Shown here in pieces: positions 28,524-37,026 of a stretch of DNA of 64,000 bases. The stretch's first letter is position 1, and every line of letters starts with the position of its first letter. Both the position numbers and the translations under genes were made by a program. The notes under the pieces are model-generated. The model was not told the DNA's origin. It did no database searches and saw only the letters and a list, made by a program, of their open reading frames with translations. Source of the DNA: a bacterium (GTDB taxonomy: Bacteria > Myxococcota > UBA727 > JAUIJE01); the NCBI GenBank assembly GCA_030431455.1, contig JAUIJE010000007.1:1-64000 (forward strand), in the 5' to 3' direction.

Positions 28524-29615
28524 ATGCACGGAACCGGCAAGCCCCTCGGGCGCCACACCAAAGACGTCCCCAAATCCGCTCTCGTCGCCGCCAAGGCGGT
28601 GGCCGTTGCCCTCGACGACGCGCAGACGGTGTTGGTGCTCGGTCACACCCACGCCGACGGCGACGTGGCCGGCTCCAGCTTGGCGTTGGCCGCGGCGCTG
28701 CGGGAAGCGGGCAAACAGGTCACGGTCTACAACGAGTACCCCTATCCCCAAGGGTTCGACTGGTTGCCCGGCGCCCAGGCAATTGTGCATAGCCTGGCGG
28801 ACGACGCGCGCTTCGACGCCACCGTGGTCGTCGACGCGGCGGACCCGATGCGGTGTGGGGCGCATTTCCCCGACGCGGACCGGCGCGGCACGTTCATCTG
28901 GATGGACCACCACCACATCGAGACCCCTCCCGGCGACATCAACTACATCGATCTCACCGCCGCGGCGGTGGGCGAGCAGGTGGCCGAGGTCATGGACGCG
29001 ATGGGCATCCCGCTGTCCACAGATTCGGCCCAGTGCATCTACGCCTCGCTCGTGGCCGACACCGGGGGCTTCCGCTACGGCAACACCTCGGCCCGGGCCT
29101 TCGCCTTGGCCGCCCGTTTGGTCGCGGCCGGGGTCAACGCCTGGACCATGACCGAGCGCATCTACGAGTCCCAAGACGAGGGCCGCACCCGCTTGCTGGG
29201 GCAGACCCTGACCAGCTTCGACCGATCCAAAGGCGGCAAGTTCGCGGTGGCCACCCTCACCCAGCAGGACCTCGACCAAGCCGGGGCGGAGCCGCCGCAC
29301 ATCAAGGGCCTGGTCAATCACCTGCGCGCGATCCGGGGCATCGAGGTCGCGGCCCTGGTGCACGAGGTGCAAGGCGGGACCAAGGTCATCTTGCGCAGCA
29401 AGGGCAACGTGTCCTGCGCGGACGTGGCCCAGGCCTTCGGCGAAAAGGGCCACACCAACGCGGCCGGGTTCACCGTGCCCGAAGAGCCCAAGCGGGTGGC
29501 GAGCCGGGTGCGCTCGGTGTTCGACACCCTGGAGGCCGGCCGCTCGAGCCCCAAGGTCGTCAAAAAGACGTCCAAAAAGAAGCGGCGCAGCACCCGGCGG
29601 GCCCGCGCCTCCTGA
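28524..29615 (+). CDS. DHH/DHHA1-family phosphoesterase (NrnA-like)
   Basis: 363 residues. N-terminal DHH domain: VLGHTHADGDVAGSSLA, VVDAADPMRCG and WMDHHHIE, the Asp/His set that binds two Mn ions; C-terminal DHHA1 domain with GEKGHTNAAGF, the substrate-holding motif. Such enzymes degrade nano-RNA, pAp or cyclic-dinucleotide products; NrnA is the closest well-known relative, and c-di-AMP-type phosphodiesterase is an alternative. The tail is Lys/Arg-rich (KKTSKKKRRSTRRARA), which could aid RNA binding. The ATG at 28524 was preferred to a TTG at 28482. In many genomes this gene neighbours truB, as here. Confidence 0.9.
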   Translation: MHGTGKPLGRHTKDVPKSALVAAKAVAVALDDAQTVLVLGHTHADGDVAGSSLALAAALREAGKQVTVYNEYPYPQGFDWLPGAQAIVHSLADDARFDATVVVDAADPMRCGAHFPDADRRGTFIWMDHHHIETPPGDINYIDLTAAAVGEQVAEVMDAMGIPLSTDSAQCIYASLVADTGGFRYGNTSARAFALAARLVAAGVNAWTMTERIYESQDEGRTRLLGQTLTSFDRSKGGKFAVATLTQQDLDQAGAEPPHIKGLVNHLRAIRGIEVAALVHEVQGGTKVILRSKGNVSCADVAQAFGEKGHTNAAGFTVPEEPKRVASRVRSVFDTLEAGRSSPKVVKKTSKKKRRSTRRARAS

Positions 29616-29681
29616 GGGCGCGGCGGCCTACAGCGCCGAAAACGCACGTAGACAGGTCAGGCCCGCGGGCTACGGTGCCGC

Positions 29682-30539
29682 ATGGCCGATGTGCACGGCG
29701 TGTTGCCGCTCGACAAACCCACCGGGATGAGCTCGTTCGACGTCATCCGCAAGCTGCGCCCGGTGCTCGGCACGCGCAAGGTGGGCCACACAGGCACATT
29801 GGATCCGTTCGCGTCGGGGCTGATGGTGCTCTTGTTCGGGCACTACACGCGGCTCGCCGACCTCATGGTCGCCCAGGACAAGCGGTACCTGGCCACGGTG
29901 GACTTTTCGGGGCGCACCACCACCGACGATGTCGAGGGCGACATCGTCGAGCCGGGGCCGGGCCGGGTGCCGGACCGGGCCGCGATCGAGGCGGTGCTGC
30001 CCCGGTTTGTGGGCGACATCGAACAGGTTCCGCCGGTGTACAGCGCGATCAAAAAAGGCGGCGAGGCCTTGTACAAAAAAGCCCGCCGGGGCGAGACCGT
30101 CGAGGTGCCCGCGCGCACGGTGCACGTGGCCGGCATCGACATTGTCGAGCACAGTCCAGAGACATTGGTGTTGGACGTACGCTGCGGAAAAGGCACGTAC
30201 ATCCGCGCCCTGGCCCGTGACATCGGGGCCGCGCTGTCCGCGCCCTGTCACCTGTCCGCCCTGCGCCGCACCGAAGTGGGGCCTTACGAGGTGGACAGCG
30301 CGGCCCGGCTCGACGAGGTCCGGGGCCCAGACCGGCTCCAGACCGGGCGCGCCGCGGTGCGCGGGGTGCGCCTCACGGACGTGGACGCGTCCTCGGCCGA
30401 GCGGCTCTGGCAAGGCAAGACGGTGTCCACGGCCGAGCCCGACGGGGACGTGCTCTGTTTTCTCGGCGACGACCCCGTGGCCTGGGTCCGCATCGAGCGC
30501 GGGCAGATGCGGGTGAAGCGCGGATTCCCGCCCGCCTAG
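29682..30539 (+). CDS. truB: tRNA pseudouridine-55 synthase
   Basis: Makes pseudouridine 55 in the T-loop of tRNAs; 285 residues. N terminus GVLPLDKPTGMSSFDVIRKL, catalytic Asp in GHTGTLDPFASG, PPVYSAIKKGG and KGTYIRALARDIG all match the family in order. The C-terminal part is a short PUA-like region. It follows the DHH phosphoesterase gene by 66 bp, the usual neighbourhood (rbfA-nrnA-truB). A strong hairpin begins 7 bases after its stop. Confidence 0.96.
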   Translation: MADVHGVLPLDKPTGMSSFDVIRKLRPVLGTRKVGHTGTLDPFASGLMVLLFGHYTRLADLMVAQDKRYLATVDFSGRTTTDDVEGDIVEPGPGRVPDRAAIEAVLPRFVGDIEQVPPVYSAIKKGGEALYKKARRGETVEVPARTVHVAGIDIVEHSPETLVLDVRCGKGTYIRALARDIGAALSAPCHLSALRRTEVGPYEVDSAARLDEVRGPDRLQTGRAAVRGVRLTDVDASSAERLWQGKTVSTAEPDGDVLCFLGDDPVAWVRIERGQMRVKRGFPPA

Positions 30540-30546
30540 TGTCCAG

Positions 30547-30575
30547 CGACGAGACGCCCGATCGGGCGCTCGTCG
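30547..30575. terminator. Strong hairpin after truB
   Basis: CGACGAG + CGCCCGA pair with TCGGGCG + CTCGTCG, 14 base pairs with one bulged A and almost no loop. It lies directly after the truB stop and before the arginine operon. There is no T run, so termination is likely but not certain. Confidence 0.5.
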
Positions 30576-30668
30576 TGGTCCTGGCGAGCGCACGGCATCT
30601 TTGGTTTTGAGCTGCAGGCGCAAAACGGCTCTCGCCACGCCGCGTCAAACGCGACATACGGTCGCGCC

Positions 30669-31772
30669 ATGTCCACGTCCGATGCACTTCTGGCGCGCAC
30701 CCTCGAGCACCTCGCCGCGCTCGTGGCCTGTGACACCCAAAACCCGCCGCGGGCGGTGCTCGAATCGGGTCTGTACGACTACGTCGCGCGCGCTTTGTCC
30801 GGCTTTGTCGTCGACGTGCAGGACTTCGGCGACGGGGCCGTGACCCTGTACGCGCGCCGGGGCGCACCCGAGGTGCTCATCAACGTCCACGTCGACACGG
30901 TGCCGAGAAGCGACGCCTGGACCCGCGACCCCTTTGACCTGCTCGTGACCGGGGAGCGCGCGGTGGGGCTCGGGGCCTGCGACATCAAGGGGGCGCTGGC
31001 CGCGTTTTTGGCCTGTGTCGAATCGTTGCCCGACGACGCCCCCGCCGCGCTTCTTCTTTGCAGCGACGAGGAGGGCGGGGGCAGCCGCAGCGCGCGCGGG
31101 TGGCTCGCGGGGCGCACGCACGACTACGCCGCGGTGCTCGTGGCTGAGCCCACCCGCGGCCACGCGGTGGCCGCCCACCGGGGCTATTGCGCCATCGAAG
31201 CGACCTTTCGCGCCGACCCCGGGCACTCGTCGGCCCCGCGCACGCTGCGAGACAACGCCTTGCACCAGGCCGCGCGGTGGACGCAGGAGTGCCTTTTTGT
31301 CGCCGAGCAGGCCGAGGCCGAGGCGGTGGGCGATCTGCGCGGCATCTGCTTCAACCTCGGCACGGTCCGGGGCGGCACCGCTGACAATGTGATTGCACCC
31401 GAGGCGGTGCTGCGCGCGAGCTTCCGGCCGCTGCCCGGCCAGTCCGCGCAGGACGTCATCGATCGGCTGTTGGCCGGATCCGCGGCGAAGACCATGCACA
31501 GTTTCCGCGTCATCGACGACGAGCCTTCGCTCCCGGCCGCGGGGGGGCCGGCCTCCGACGAGGTCGCGACCCAGTTGGGCTTGCCCCCGGGCGCGCCGGT
31601 GGCGTTCTGGACCGAGGCCGCGCTATTTTCCGCCGCGGGGCTGCCCGCGGTGGTGTTTGGCCCGGGCGACATCGAACAGGCCCACACCGCCGACGAATGG
31701 GTCGCGCTCGACGAGCTTCGCGCGGTGGCCGACGTGTACGACCGCGTCTTGCGACAAAAGGGGGGCGCATGA
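30669..31772 (+). CDS. N-acetyl-L-citrulline deacetylase (ArgE-prime, M20 family)
   Basis: Zinc-dependent M20 deacetylase, 367 residues. DTQNPPRA, INVHVDTVP (metal His/Asp), LGACDIKGALAA (bridging Asp), CSDEEGGGS (catalytic Glu) and the terminal AHTADEWV are present. DTxNPPR, LNVHxDTVP and GLGxCDIKG are what I recall from the Xanthomonas enzyme that removes acetate from acetylcitrulline, and the next two genes are the same partners as in that operon. Ordinary ArgE (acetylornithine) or DapE is a less likely alternative. Its stop overlaps the fused kinase/synthase gene by ATGA. Confidence 0.85.
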   Translation: MSTSDALLARTLEHLAALVACDTQNPPRAVLESGLYDYVARALSGFVVDVQDFGDGAVTLYARRGAPEVLINVHVDTVPRSDAWTRDPFDLLVTGERAVGLGACDIKGALAAFLACVESLPDDAPAALLLCSDEEGGGSRSARGWLAGRTHDYAAVLVAEPTRGHAVAAHRGYCAIEATFRADPGHSSAPRTLRDNALHQAARWTQECLFVAEQAEAEAVGDLRGICFNLGTVRGGTADNVIAPEAVLRASFRPLPGQSAQDVIDRLLAGSAAKTMHSFRVIDDEPSLPAAGGPASDEVATQLGLPPGAPVAFWTEAALFSAAGLPAVVFGPGDIEQAHTADEWVALDELRAVADVYDRVLRQKGGA

Positions 31773-33097
31773 GTCCCGAACAGACCGCCCAGACCCGGGC
31801 CACGATTCTGCAGCTGCTCAGCAACATGGCGAGCGCCAAAGAGATTCGGCAGTACCTGCAGAGGTTTTCCGACCTCAAGAAGAGCCGCTTCGCGCTCATC
31901 AAGGTCGGCGGCGCGATCCTGCGCGACGAGCTCGACGCGCTCTCGTCGTCGCTGGCCTTTTTGCAGCGGGTGGGCCTGACCCCCATCGTGGTGCACGGGG
32001 CCGGCCCCCAGCTCAACGACGCGCTCGCCGCCGAGGGCATCGAGACCAACACCAAAAACGGCCTGCGGGTCACCAGCCCCGACGTGCTGCGCGTGGCCCG
32101 GCGGGTGTTCGCCGAGCAGAACCTCGCCCTGGTCGAGAGCCTGCACGCGTTGTCGGTGCGCGCCCAGGGGCTGACCGGGGGGGTGCTCGAAGCCCGCCTC
32201 GTCGACGAGGCCGGGCTTGGCCTGGTCGGGGAGGTCACCGCGGTGCACGAGGACGCGGTGCTCTCGAGCGTGCGCGCGGGGGTCATCCCGGTCCTGGCCA
32301 GCCTGGGTGAGACCGCCACCGGCCAGATCGTGAACATCAACGCCGACCAGGCCGCCCAGCACCTGGTGCGTCATTTCGAGCCTTACAAAATCGTCTTTCT
32401 GACCGGCACGGGGGGCATCCTCGACGAGCACGGCGCGCTCATCTCGTCCATCAACCTCGCCACCGACGAGGAACGGCTCATGAACGCGCCTTGGTTGCAC
32501 TCGGGCATGCGGCTCAAGCTGCAGGAGATCGCGGCCCTGTTGCGGGACCTGCCCACCACGAGCTCGGTCTCGATCACCAAACCCGAGCAGCTCCCCAAAG
32601 AGCTGTTTACCCACCAAGGGGCCGGCACCTTGGTGCGCAAGGGCGAAGCGGTGCTCGCGCTGCGGTCCTGGGACGACGTGGACAAGCCACGCCTGCGCGC
32701 CCTGGTCGAGGAGAGCTTCGGGGGGGCGCTCGACGACGCGTACTTCGCCAACACCCCCTTGGCGACCCTCTACGTGGCCGAGAGCTACCGGGCCGCGGCC
32801 ATCGTCACCGTCGTCGACGGCTTGGCCAACCTCGACAAGTTCGTGGCCGCCGACGCCGCGCGGGGCGAGGGCTTGGCCCGCGCGTGCTGGGACAAGATGC
32901 GCGAAGAACACCCGCGGCTGTTCTGGCGGGCCCGCGCCCAAAACCCGATCAACGCGTTCTACGTCGAGCAGGCCGACGGCTTTGTGCGCGGCGAGACCTG
33001 GAATGTCTATTGGTGTGGCCTGACCGACATGGCCGACATCGCCCGCTGCGTCGAGGCCGGGCGCAGCCGGCCCGCCACCGTGCAGAGGGGCGCATGA
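31769..33097 (+). CDS. argB: Bifunctional N-acetylglutamate kinase/synthase (Xanthomonas type)
   Basis: 442 residues carrying two steps of arginine synthesis. The amino-acid kinase domain (about 1-285) begins with KEIRQYLQRFSDLKKSRFAL and has IKVGGAIL, VVHGAGPQLN, NINADQAAQH and FLTGTGGILDEHG. The C-terminal ~150 residues form the GNAT-like DUF619 domain: ELFTHQGAGTLVRKGE, YVAESYRAAAIV, GEGLARACWDKM and NPINAFYVEQADG. This fusion is found in xanthomonads and some alphaproteobacteria and resembles animal NAGS. Overlapped on both sides by ATGA with the deacetylase and argC. Confidence 0.93.
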   Translation: MSPEQTAQTRATILQLLSNMASAKEIRQYLQRFSDLKKSRFALIKVGGAILRDELDALSSSLAFLQRVGLTPIVVHGAGPQLNDALAAEGIETNTKNGLRVTSPDVLRVARRVFAEQNLALVESLHALSVRAQGLTGGVLEARLVDEAGLGLVGEVTAVHEDAVLSSVRAGVIPVLASLGETATGQIVNINADQAAQHLVRHFEPYKIVFLTGTGGILDEHGALISSINLATDEERLMNAPWLHSGMRLKLQEIAALLRDLPTTSSVSITKPEQLPKELFTHQGAGTLVRKGEAVLALRSWDDVDKPRLRALVEESFGGALDDAYFANTPLATLYVAESYRAAAIVTVVDGLANLDKFVAADAARGEGLARACWDKMREEHPRLFWRARAQNPINAFYVEQADGFVRGETWNVYWCGLTDMADIARCVEAGRSRPATVQRGA

Positions 33098-34068
33098 CCG
33101 CCCGGGTCGGCCTCGTCGGGGCGCGCGGGCACGTCGGCACCGAGCTGCTCCAGCTGCTCGCGGGCCACGACGGGCTCACGGTGGCGTTCGCCAGTTCGCG
33201 CCAAAAACAGGGCCAAGCCCTGCGGGACGTCGACGCCCGGTTGCCCGACATCGCGTATTCCCTCGTCGAGCCCGGCGACATCGCGGCCCATCCCTGCGAC
33301 GCCTATGTCTTGGCATTGCCCAATGGGCTGGCCGCGCCCTTTGTCCGCGCCATCGATGCCGCGCAGCCCGGCGCGGTGGTGCTCGACCTGTCCGCCGACC
33401 ACCGCTTCGACGACGGCTGGGCCTACGGCCTGCCCGAACACCACCGCGACGCCCTGCGCGGGGCCACCCGCATCGCCAACCCGGGCTGCTACGCCACCGC
33501 GCTCCAGCTCGCGCTTTCGCCCCTGGTCCCCCACCTCGACGGGCCCGCCCACGGCTTTGGCGTATCCGGCTACTCGGGCGCGGGCACGACCAAAAGCGAC
33601 AAGAACGACCCTGAGCGGCTGCGGGACAATTTCATTGCCTACACCCTGACCGGCCACGTGCACGAGCGCGAGGTGAGCCGGCACCTGACACACCCCGTGC
33701 GCTTCTTGCCGTCGGTGGCCGGCTACTTCCGCGGCATCCACATGGTGTGTGCGGCCCGGCTGGCCGCGCCCACCGACACCGACACCGTAACCGGCTGGCT
33801 GCGCGCCGCGTACGACGCCGAGCCCTTCGTCGACGTCACCGGCGCGCCCCCCGAGGTCAAGGACGTGCGCGACACCCCGCGGGCCGCGGTCGGCGGCGTG
33901 TCCGTGGGCCAGGACGGGCGCGACGTGGCGGTGGTGAGCTGTCTCGACAACCTGCTCAAGGGGGCCGCGTCCCAGGCGGTTCAGAACCTCAATCTCGCCC
34001 TCGGCCTCGACGAGACCCGCGGGCTTCAGATGGCTTTGCCTGGCGAGCGCCTCGTCGCGGGACACTAG
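33094..34068 (+). CDS. argC: N-acetyl-gamma-glutamyl-phosphate reductase
   Basis: NADPH-dependent reductase of the third arginine step; 324 residues. ARVGLVGARGHVGTELLQLL is the Rossmann loop, VFALPNG-like LALPNGLA follows, and the nucleophile Cys is in ANPGCYATA. SGYSGAGTT, HVHEREV and the C-terminal SCLDNLLKGAASQAVQNLN complete the signature. It closes the coupled trio deacetylase-kinase/synthase-argC. Its TAG shares four bases with the stop of the convergent WYL regulator. Confidence 0.95.
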   Translation: MTARVGLVGARGHVGTELLQLLAGHDGLTVAFASSRQKQGQALRDVDARLPDIAYSLVEPGDIAAHPCDAYVLALPNGLAAPFVRAIDAAQPGAVVLDLSADHRFDDGWAYGLPEHHRDALRGATRIANPGCYATALQLALSPLVPHLDGPAHGFGVSGYSGAGTTKSDKNDPERLRDNFIAYTLTGHVHEREVSRHLTHPVRFLPSVAGYFRGIHMVCAARLAAPTDTDTVTGWLRAAYDAEPFVDVTGAPPEVKDVRDTPRAAVGGVSVGQDGRDVAVVSCLDNLLKGAASQAVQNLNLALGLDETRGLQMALPGERLVAGH

Positions 34069-34766
34069 CGCAAGCGGACGGGGCGCGCGTCGTCGGGCGC
34101 GGGGCCAAACACCTCCGCGAGGTCGCGGGGCACAAACGGGGTCTTGGTCAACCGCGCGCGGTGCACCCGGTCGAGGCGAAACCAGCGGCCGGCTTGGCGG
34201 CTGTGGCAATAGGCGAGGGCGTTCCAATGTTGTTTGGTCCGGGCGAAGGCCATCGGCTCGATGGCGCGGGCGCGGGTGCGCACGCCCTTGCCATCGGTGT
34301 AGTCGATGACCGTGACCCGGCACAGGCGCAGCCCGTCGTCGAGCACGCGGGCGGCCTTGCTGCGGCGGGCGTGGTCTTTGGTGCGCATCCACACCCGGCC
34401 GGCCACGTCGGCGGTCTCGCGGCGTTGCTCTTTGGTCATGGCCGAGAGCAATTTGTGCAAAGCGGCCTCGCCGTCGGCGGAGAAGGGCAGCTCGGGGTCC
34501 GCGGCGAGGGCGATGGCCACCGCGCTCGCCTCGGCCACGGAAAAGTGCAGCGGCGCGAGCTGGGCATCGGTGCGCAGCTGGTAGCCACCCCCGCGGCCGT
34601 CCTGGGCGGTGAGGGGGATGCCCGACGCGGACAGCGCGGCCATGTCGCGTTTGATCGTGCGCACCGAGACCTCGAAGCGCTCGGCCAACGACGCGGCGGT
34701 GCGGCCGGTGGGCCCGGCGGTGTGCAGGGCTTGGGCGATGGCAAAGAGGCGATCGGTGCGGTTCAT
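34065..34766 (-). CDS. WYL-domain (YafY-type) transcriptional regulator
   Basis: 233 residues. Winged helix-turn-helix of DeoR type at the N terminus (MNRTDRLFAIAQAL, TAASLAERFEVSVRTIKRDM, GIPLTAQDGRGGGYQL). The rest matches YafY-type WYL proteins, which sense ligands or oligonucleotides: LRLCRVTVIDYTDGKGVRTR and AIEPMAFARTKQHWNALAYC. Start MNRTDRL at 34766 has an upstream ATG-less extension as alternative to 34811. It is divergent from a dienelactone hydrolase, a common partnership, with four evenly spaced ACGG motifs between them. Confidence 0.87.
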   Translation of the reverse strand: MNRTDRLFAIAQALHTAGPTGRTAASLAERFEVSVRTIKRDMAALSASGIPLTAQDGRGGGYQLRTDAQLAPLHFSVAEASAVAIALAADPELPFSADGEAALHKLLSAMTKEQRRETADVAGRVWMRTKDHARRSKAARVLDDGLRLCRVTVIDYTDGKGVRTRARAIEPMAFARTKQHWNALAYCHSRQAGRWFRLDRVHRARLTKTPFVPRDLAEVFGPAPDDARPVRLR

Positions 34767-34799
34767 GCGCGCTCCACCGCCGGGGAATGCGATCTGACG

Positions 34800-34838
34800 A
34801 CGGTAATACAAACGGTGACATAACGGTGCCAGAACGGC
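34800..34838. promoter_or_regulatory. Phased ACGGT direct repeats, candidate WYL operator
   Basis: ACGGT at 34,800, 34,812 and 34,823, and ACGG at 34,834: spacings 12, 11 and 11, close to one helical turn. Located in the 107-bp gap between the divergent regulator and hydrolase genes. Confidence 0.5.
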
Positions 34839-34873
34839 CAGCTACCTTGTCTTCATTCACAAGGAGGTCAGAG

Positions 34874-35440
34874 ATGACGCAGGTTGTTTTGTTTCATTCG
34901 GCATTGGGATTGCGGCCGCAGGTGCGGCGTTGGGCGGAGCGGCTGGAGGCGGAGGGGCACACGGTGGTCACGCCCGACCTGTTCGACGGCGAGGTGTTCG
35001 ACAACCTCGAGGACGGGGTGAAAAAGCGGGACGCGGTGGGCATCGAGGAGCTGTCGCGCCGGGCGCAGGAGGCGGTGGCCGACCTTCCGCTCGACGTGGT
35101 GTACGCGGGTTTTTCGATGGGCGCGGCCTCGGCGCAAGCGCTCGCGCTGTTCCGACCGGGGGCGCGGGGGGCGTTTTTGATGCACGCGGCCTTGCCGCCG
35201 GCGGCGTTTGGCGCGCCGGGTTGGCCCGCGGCGGTGCCGGCGGAGGTCCACGCGGCCCAGGCCGACCCTTGGGTGGATTGGTCGGTGGTCGAGGGGCTGA
35301 AGGGCAGCGGGGTCGCGGTCACGTCGTACGAAGGCGGCGCGCACTTGTTCGCCGACGACGACAGCGCGGAGTTCGATCACGTCGCGGCCGAGAACATGTA
35401 CGCCGCGCTCAGCCGTTTTGTCGCGGCGCGCGCGGCCTAG
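34874..35440 (+). CDS. Dienelactone hydrolase-family protein
   Basis: Alpha/beta hydrolase, 188 residues. VVLFHSALGLRPQVRRWAER at the N terminus, GFSMGAASA is the nucleophile elbow but with Ser (G-x-S) where dienelactone hydrolase has Cys, consistent with the DLH-like hydrolase/transferase branch. A catalytic Asp is likely in QADPWVDW and His in YEGGAHLF near the end. AAGGAGG ribosome site 6 bases upstream of the ATG. The substrate is unknown. Divergent from, and probably controlled by, the WYL gene. Confidence 0.87.
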   Translation: MTQVVLFHSALGLRPQVRRWAERLEAEGHTVVTPDLFDGEVFDNLEDGVKKRDAVGIEELSRRAQEAVADLPLDVVYAGFSMGAASAQALALFRPGARGAFLMHAALPPAAFGAPGWPAAVPAEVHAAQADPWVDWSVVEGLKGSGVAVTSYEGGAHLFADDDSAEFDHVAAENMYAALSRFVAARAA

Positions 35441-35442
35441 CG

Positions 35443-36084
35443 TCAGTCAAACAGGGCGTCGGCCCAGTTCGCGTTGGACGTGAGGCTGGGCGCGCTCCCC
35501 TCGGTCTCGTCCTCGTCGAAGGACAGGGCGGGACCGACCCACTCCGAGGCGTGGTCGGTCACCCAATAGTGCACTGTCTGGGCCGCGTCGTGGCCCGCGG
35601 TGTGCACCACCGCGCGGTAACATTGGGCGCCCTCGGGCGCGCCCTCGAGGGGGGCGACGGGCGCGTACTCGGCCTTCCAGAACATCCGCGACCAGGGCAC
35701 GTCGCCCTCCGCGTCCCCGTCGGCAAACGCGACCAGGGAGCGATGAAAAAACCCCGCGGTGAGCTCCACGCCCGAGGCCGGGCGGTACCCCTCGGCGAGG
35801 TGGCGCAGGATGTTCTGCACGTCCCGGCGGGAGAACGTCTCGGCCCCCATCTCGACGCTGCCCATGGGCTCGTCAAAGATGCGGCCTTCGAGCCCGGTGA
35901 GGCCGGCCACGTCCCACCACGGGCCCTCGACGGTGGTGTTGACGAACACGAGGTCCTGCTCGCGCGATTGATCGATCTGCGTGCCATCGGGGCGCACGTA
36001 TTTGGCGCGGCCGCGACCATCGGTCTCGGTCTCGAGCGCCTCGCCATCGAGGGTGGGGATCAGGTGGTCGCGCAGCCGGGACAT
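35443..36084 (-). CDS. Hypothetical protein, unknown function
   Basis: 213 residues, soluble, acidic, no signal peptide. Trp- and Gly-rich segments such as VEGPWWDVAGLTGLEGRIFD and WKAEYAPVAPLEGAPEG suggest a compact beta-rich fold, and a C-terminal acidic tail (FDEDETEGSAP). I do not recognise it. It is convergent with the hydrolase (2 bases) and 76 bases downstream of a Lys-rich gene on the same strand. Confidence 0.55.
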   Translation of the reverse strand: MSRLRDHLIPTLDGEALETETDGRGRAKYVRPDGTQIDQSREQDLVFVNTTVEGPWWDVAGLTGLEGRIFDEPMGSVEMGAETFSRRDVQNILRHLAEGYRPASGVELTAGFFHRSLVAFADGDAEGDVPWSRMFWKAEYAPVAPLEGAPEGAQCYRAVVHTAGHDAAQTVHYWVTDHASEWVGPALSFDEDETEGSAPSLTSNANWADALFD

Positions 36085-36160
36085 CCAAACAAGCGTCGCG
36101 CAAAACGCGTTCGCGGGGCAAGCGTGTCCGCGCCACAGCGACGGCCACCCCCCGGCGAAC

Positions 36161-37006
36161 TCAGGCCGCGGCTTCCTCCATCGGGGCCGCCTCGCTGCGG
36201 GGCATGTGGTGGGCGATGGCGTCCCGGAGCGCCTCGGCTTGGAGCAGCAGCTCGTCGTTGCCGTCCCAGTCGCGCAGGGCGTCGATGGTCTTGACCGAGT
36301 AGCTCAGCGCCTTGCGCAGATCCCGCACCGGGTCCCGCGGCGGGGTGCGCAGCTCTTCGGGGATCGCCTCTTTGAGCTCTTTGCGCAGCTGCGACGCGGT
36401 GAGGTCCCCCTCGAGCGCGGCCTGCTTGAGCATCAAATACGCGTCTTCGGGCACGCGCTCGGCCTGCAGCTCCTTTTTGGCGTCGGCCATCACCGCGATG
36501 GTGCCGTAGTCGGGCACCGGCCGCTCGGGCAGCACGCGGCCGCCCTCGATGCGGGGGATGAGATTGGGCGCCTCTTCGCCGAGCCACTGGTAGCTGCGCA
36601 CCAGCTTGCGCGCGGTGCCCGACGTGACCTGGAGCTCGTCGGTGCAGTACTTGGCGAAGGTGGAAAAGCCCCAGTCTTTGAAGGCCCGTTGCCCGTACAC
36701 CTCGGTGAGGTGCTCGCCGAGGATGACCCAGCTGGCCTTGAACGCGAGCGCGGCCTCGAGCACTTGGTAGCGGGGGTCGTCGGGGGAGAGCGCGGCCATG
36801 CGTTCCATGATCGCGGCCTCGGCCCGGGTGAGCCCGTTGGTCGACATGGGCCGCCGGCGGGCGGGCGCGCGCTTTGTCACCGTGGTCACGGCCTTCTGCG
36901 CGCTCTTCTTCTTCGACGCGCGGGCCTTTTTCGGTCCGCTCGACGACGACACGGACCGCGCCGAGGTCTTGCCTTTGGCTTTTGTCTTCTTCTTTTTCGG
37001 GGCCAC
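36161..37006 (-). CDS. Hypothetical protein with histone-like Lys/Ser/Ala-rich N-terminal tail
   Basis: 281 residues. The first ~55 are a basic disordered tail (PKKKKTKAKGKTS, KKARASKKKSAQK, KRAPARRR), like bacterial histone-H1-type tails. The rest is helical: AFKASWVILGEHLTEVYG, YCTDELQVTSGTARKLVRSY and a region with YLMLKQAALEGDLTASQLRK. The middle resembles a helix-turn-helix, so DNA binding is plausible. I do not recognise the family. It lies 20 bases after the DEAD-box helicase stop on the same strand, so the two are probably co-expressed. Confidence 0.6.
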   Translation of the reverse strand: MAPKKKKTKAKGKTSARSVSSSSGPKKARASKKKSAQKAVTTVTKRAPARRRPMSTNGLTRAEAAIMERMAALSPDDPRYQVLEAALAFKASWVILGEHLTEVYGQRAFKDWGFSTFAKYCTDELQVTSGTARKLVRSYQWLGEEAPNLIPRIEGGRVLPERPVPDYGTIAVMADAKKELQAERVPEDAYLMLKQAALEGDLTASQLRKELKEAIPEELRTPPRDPVRDLRKALSYSVKTIDALRDWDGNDELLLQAEALRDAIAHHMPRSEAAPMEEAAA

Positions 37007-37026
37007 GGCCTCTCCTGTGGCTCGGC

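Noticed and set aside
30669-31772. DapE (succinyl-diaminopimelate desuccinylase)
   Set aside because: Coupling to the kinase/synthase fusion and argC, and the NPPR and CDIKG motifs, fit the arginine route better.
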